Source: Candidatus Zhuqueibacterota bacterium
GTDB taxonomy: Bacteria; Zhuqueibacterota; Zhuqueibacteria; Oceanimicrobiales; Oceanimicrobiaceae
DNA: 6,597 nt
Reading direction: 5' to 3'
Assembly: GCA_011775825.1 (NCBI GenBank)
Contig: JAABYK010000071.1
Span: 1 to 6,597, forward strand
In this document: positions 6,367-6,597 of the stretch, piece by piece
How the letters are laid out: each line of letters begins with the position of its first letter
Position numbering within the stretch: position 1 is the first letter of the stretch
Translations under genes and position numbers: made by a program
The notes under the pieces: generated by a model
The model's database searches: none
Told to the model about the DNA's origin: nothing
The model's input: the letters and a program-made list of their open reading frames with translations, nothing else

Positions 6367-6473
6367 TCATTCGCAGTAAGGCGCCACTCAGACTCGGCCT
6401 GGCGGGCGGTGGCACGGATGTTTCACCGTACAGCGATGAATTCGGTGGCTATGTCTTGAACGCAACCATCTGA
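6363..6473 (+). pseudogene. hddA: Truncated start of D-glycero-D-manno-heptose 7-phosphate kinase
   Basis: The 36 codons encode the N-terminus of a GHMP-family sugar kinase. IRSKAPLRLGLAGGGTDVSP followed by YSDEFGGYVLNATI matches HddA, which phosphorylates D-glycero-D-manno-heptose 7-phosphate at C1 for GDP-heptose synthesis. The start is a GTG overlapping the glycosyltransferase stop, with a strong SD. Family members are about 330-350 residues and continue from NATI into a conserved Asp and further strands. Here TGA TGA follows immediately at 6471, and no kinase sequence is seen after it in any plus-strand frame. The ATP-binding motif and catalytic residues are therefore absent. The loss coincides with the end of similarity of the opposite-strand DUF1670-like fragment. 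It is either a gene broken by rearrangement or insertion, or an artefact of assembly. Confidence 0.85.
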
Positions 6474-6597
6474 TGATTTCTCTTTTATGTGTGATGGCTC
6501 CTGAGAGGTCGTGGATGTTTCCCCTGGTAGGCAGGAGCTTGCCCTCTTTTTGGATTTCGTTAACATACTGGCTGACGACGGCTTCACAGACGCCGAG
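6469..6597 (-). CDS. DUF1670-like protein fragment, both ends missing
   Basis: Read on the minus strand from the right edge, 43 codons are open. They begin CEAVVSQYVNEIQKEGKLLP and continue TRGNIHDLSGAITHKREIIR. The LPTRGNIHDL and THKREII blocks resemble the region just before the C-terminal helix-turn-helix of DUF1670 proteins, a family of unknown function. From memory such proteins continue with a short helix and an EIARRT-like HTH. Here the sequence after IIR (Trp codon 6466-6468 onward) becomes the antisense of hddA and no longer fits. The N-terminal part lies outside the window. The family call rests on motif memory and a short stretch, so it is moderate. A mobile or multi-copy element is possible but not shown. 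Confidence 0.5.

Noticed and set aside
1..6597. CRISPR array, tRNA or rRNA gene, riboswitch
   Set aside because: No regularly spaced direct repeats, cloverleaf-type CCA-ended segment or rRNA signature was seen when reading the non-coding stretches; the intergenic gaps are short.
6474..6597. Insertion-sequence terminal inverted repeat at the hddA break
   Set aside because: No clear terminal repeat or target-site duplication is visible, and the other end lies outside the window, so no IS is annotated.

Overview
This 6.6 kb bacterial window is AT/GC-balanced and gene-dense. It resembles a Gram-negative genome of the FCB type (Bacteroidetes, Calditrichota or KSB1-like candidate phyla). The pointers are a Tat-exported glycosylasparaginase, a long TPR protein next to a DUF4292/LolB-like lipoprotein, and a heptose kinase start. 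This placement is inference only; no rRNA or other marker gene is present.

Left part (1-1466): the 3' two thirds of an N-acyl-D-amino-acid deacylase enters from the left edge. It is followed by the remains of a ~100-codon DUF1330 gene. Its protein can be read almost end to end, but only by changing frame about four times, so it is a pseudogene or a badly sequenced gene. A perfect 12-bp inverted repeat lies inside it. Two small hairpins occupy the gap before the next, convergent gene.

Middle (1467-2835): on the minus strand is a complete Tat-exported N4-(beta-N-acetylglucosaminyl)-L-asparaginase-type Ntn hydrolase. A 295-bp divergent intergenic region follows. It carries candidate promoters in both directions and a nested inverted repeat in the presumed leader of the rightward operon.

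Right part (2836-6473): a tightly spaced plus-strand operon (gaps of 14 and 13 bp, then a 4-bp overlap). It encodes a secreted protein of about 15 TPRs, a probable outer-membrane lipoprotein related to DUF4292/LolB, a polyprenyl-phosphate-type family 2 glycosyltransferase with two C-terminal membrane helices, and the first 36 codons of a D-glycero-D-manno-heptose 7-phosphate kinase (hddA). The last three genes all start with GTG. Together they suggest envelope or surface-glycan biogenesis.

Right edge (6466-6597): hddA stops abruptly after a conserved NATI motif. The remaining ~130 bp read on the opposite strand as part of a DUF1670-like protein, which also loses its similarity at the same point. 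This double truncation is either a real rearrangement or insertion, or a chimeric assembly join. It is the most notable anomaly in the window.
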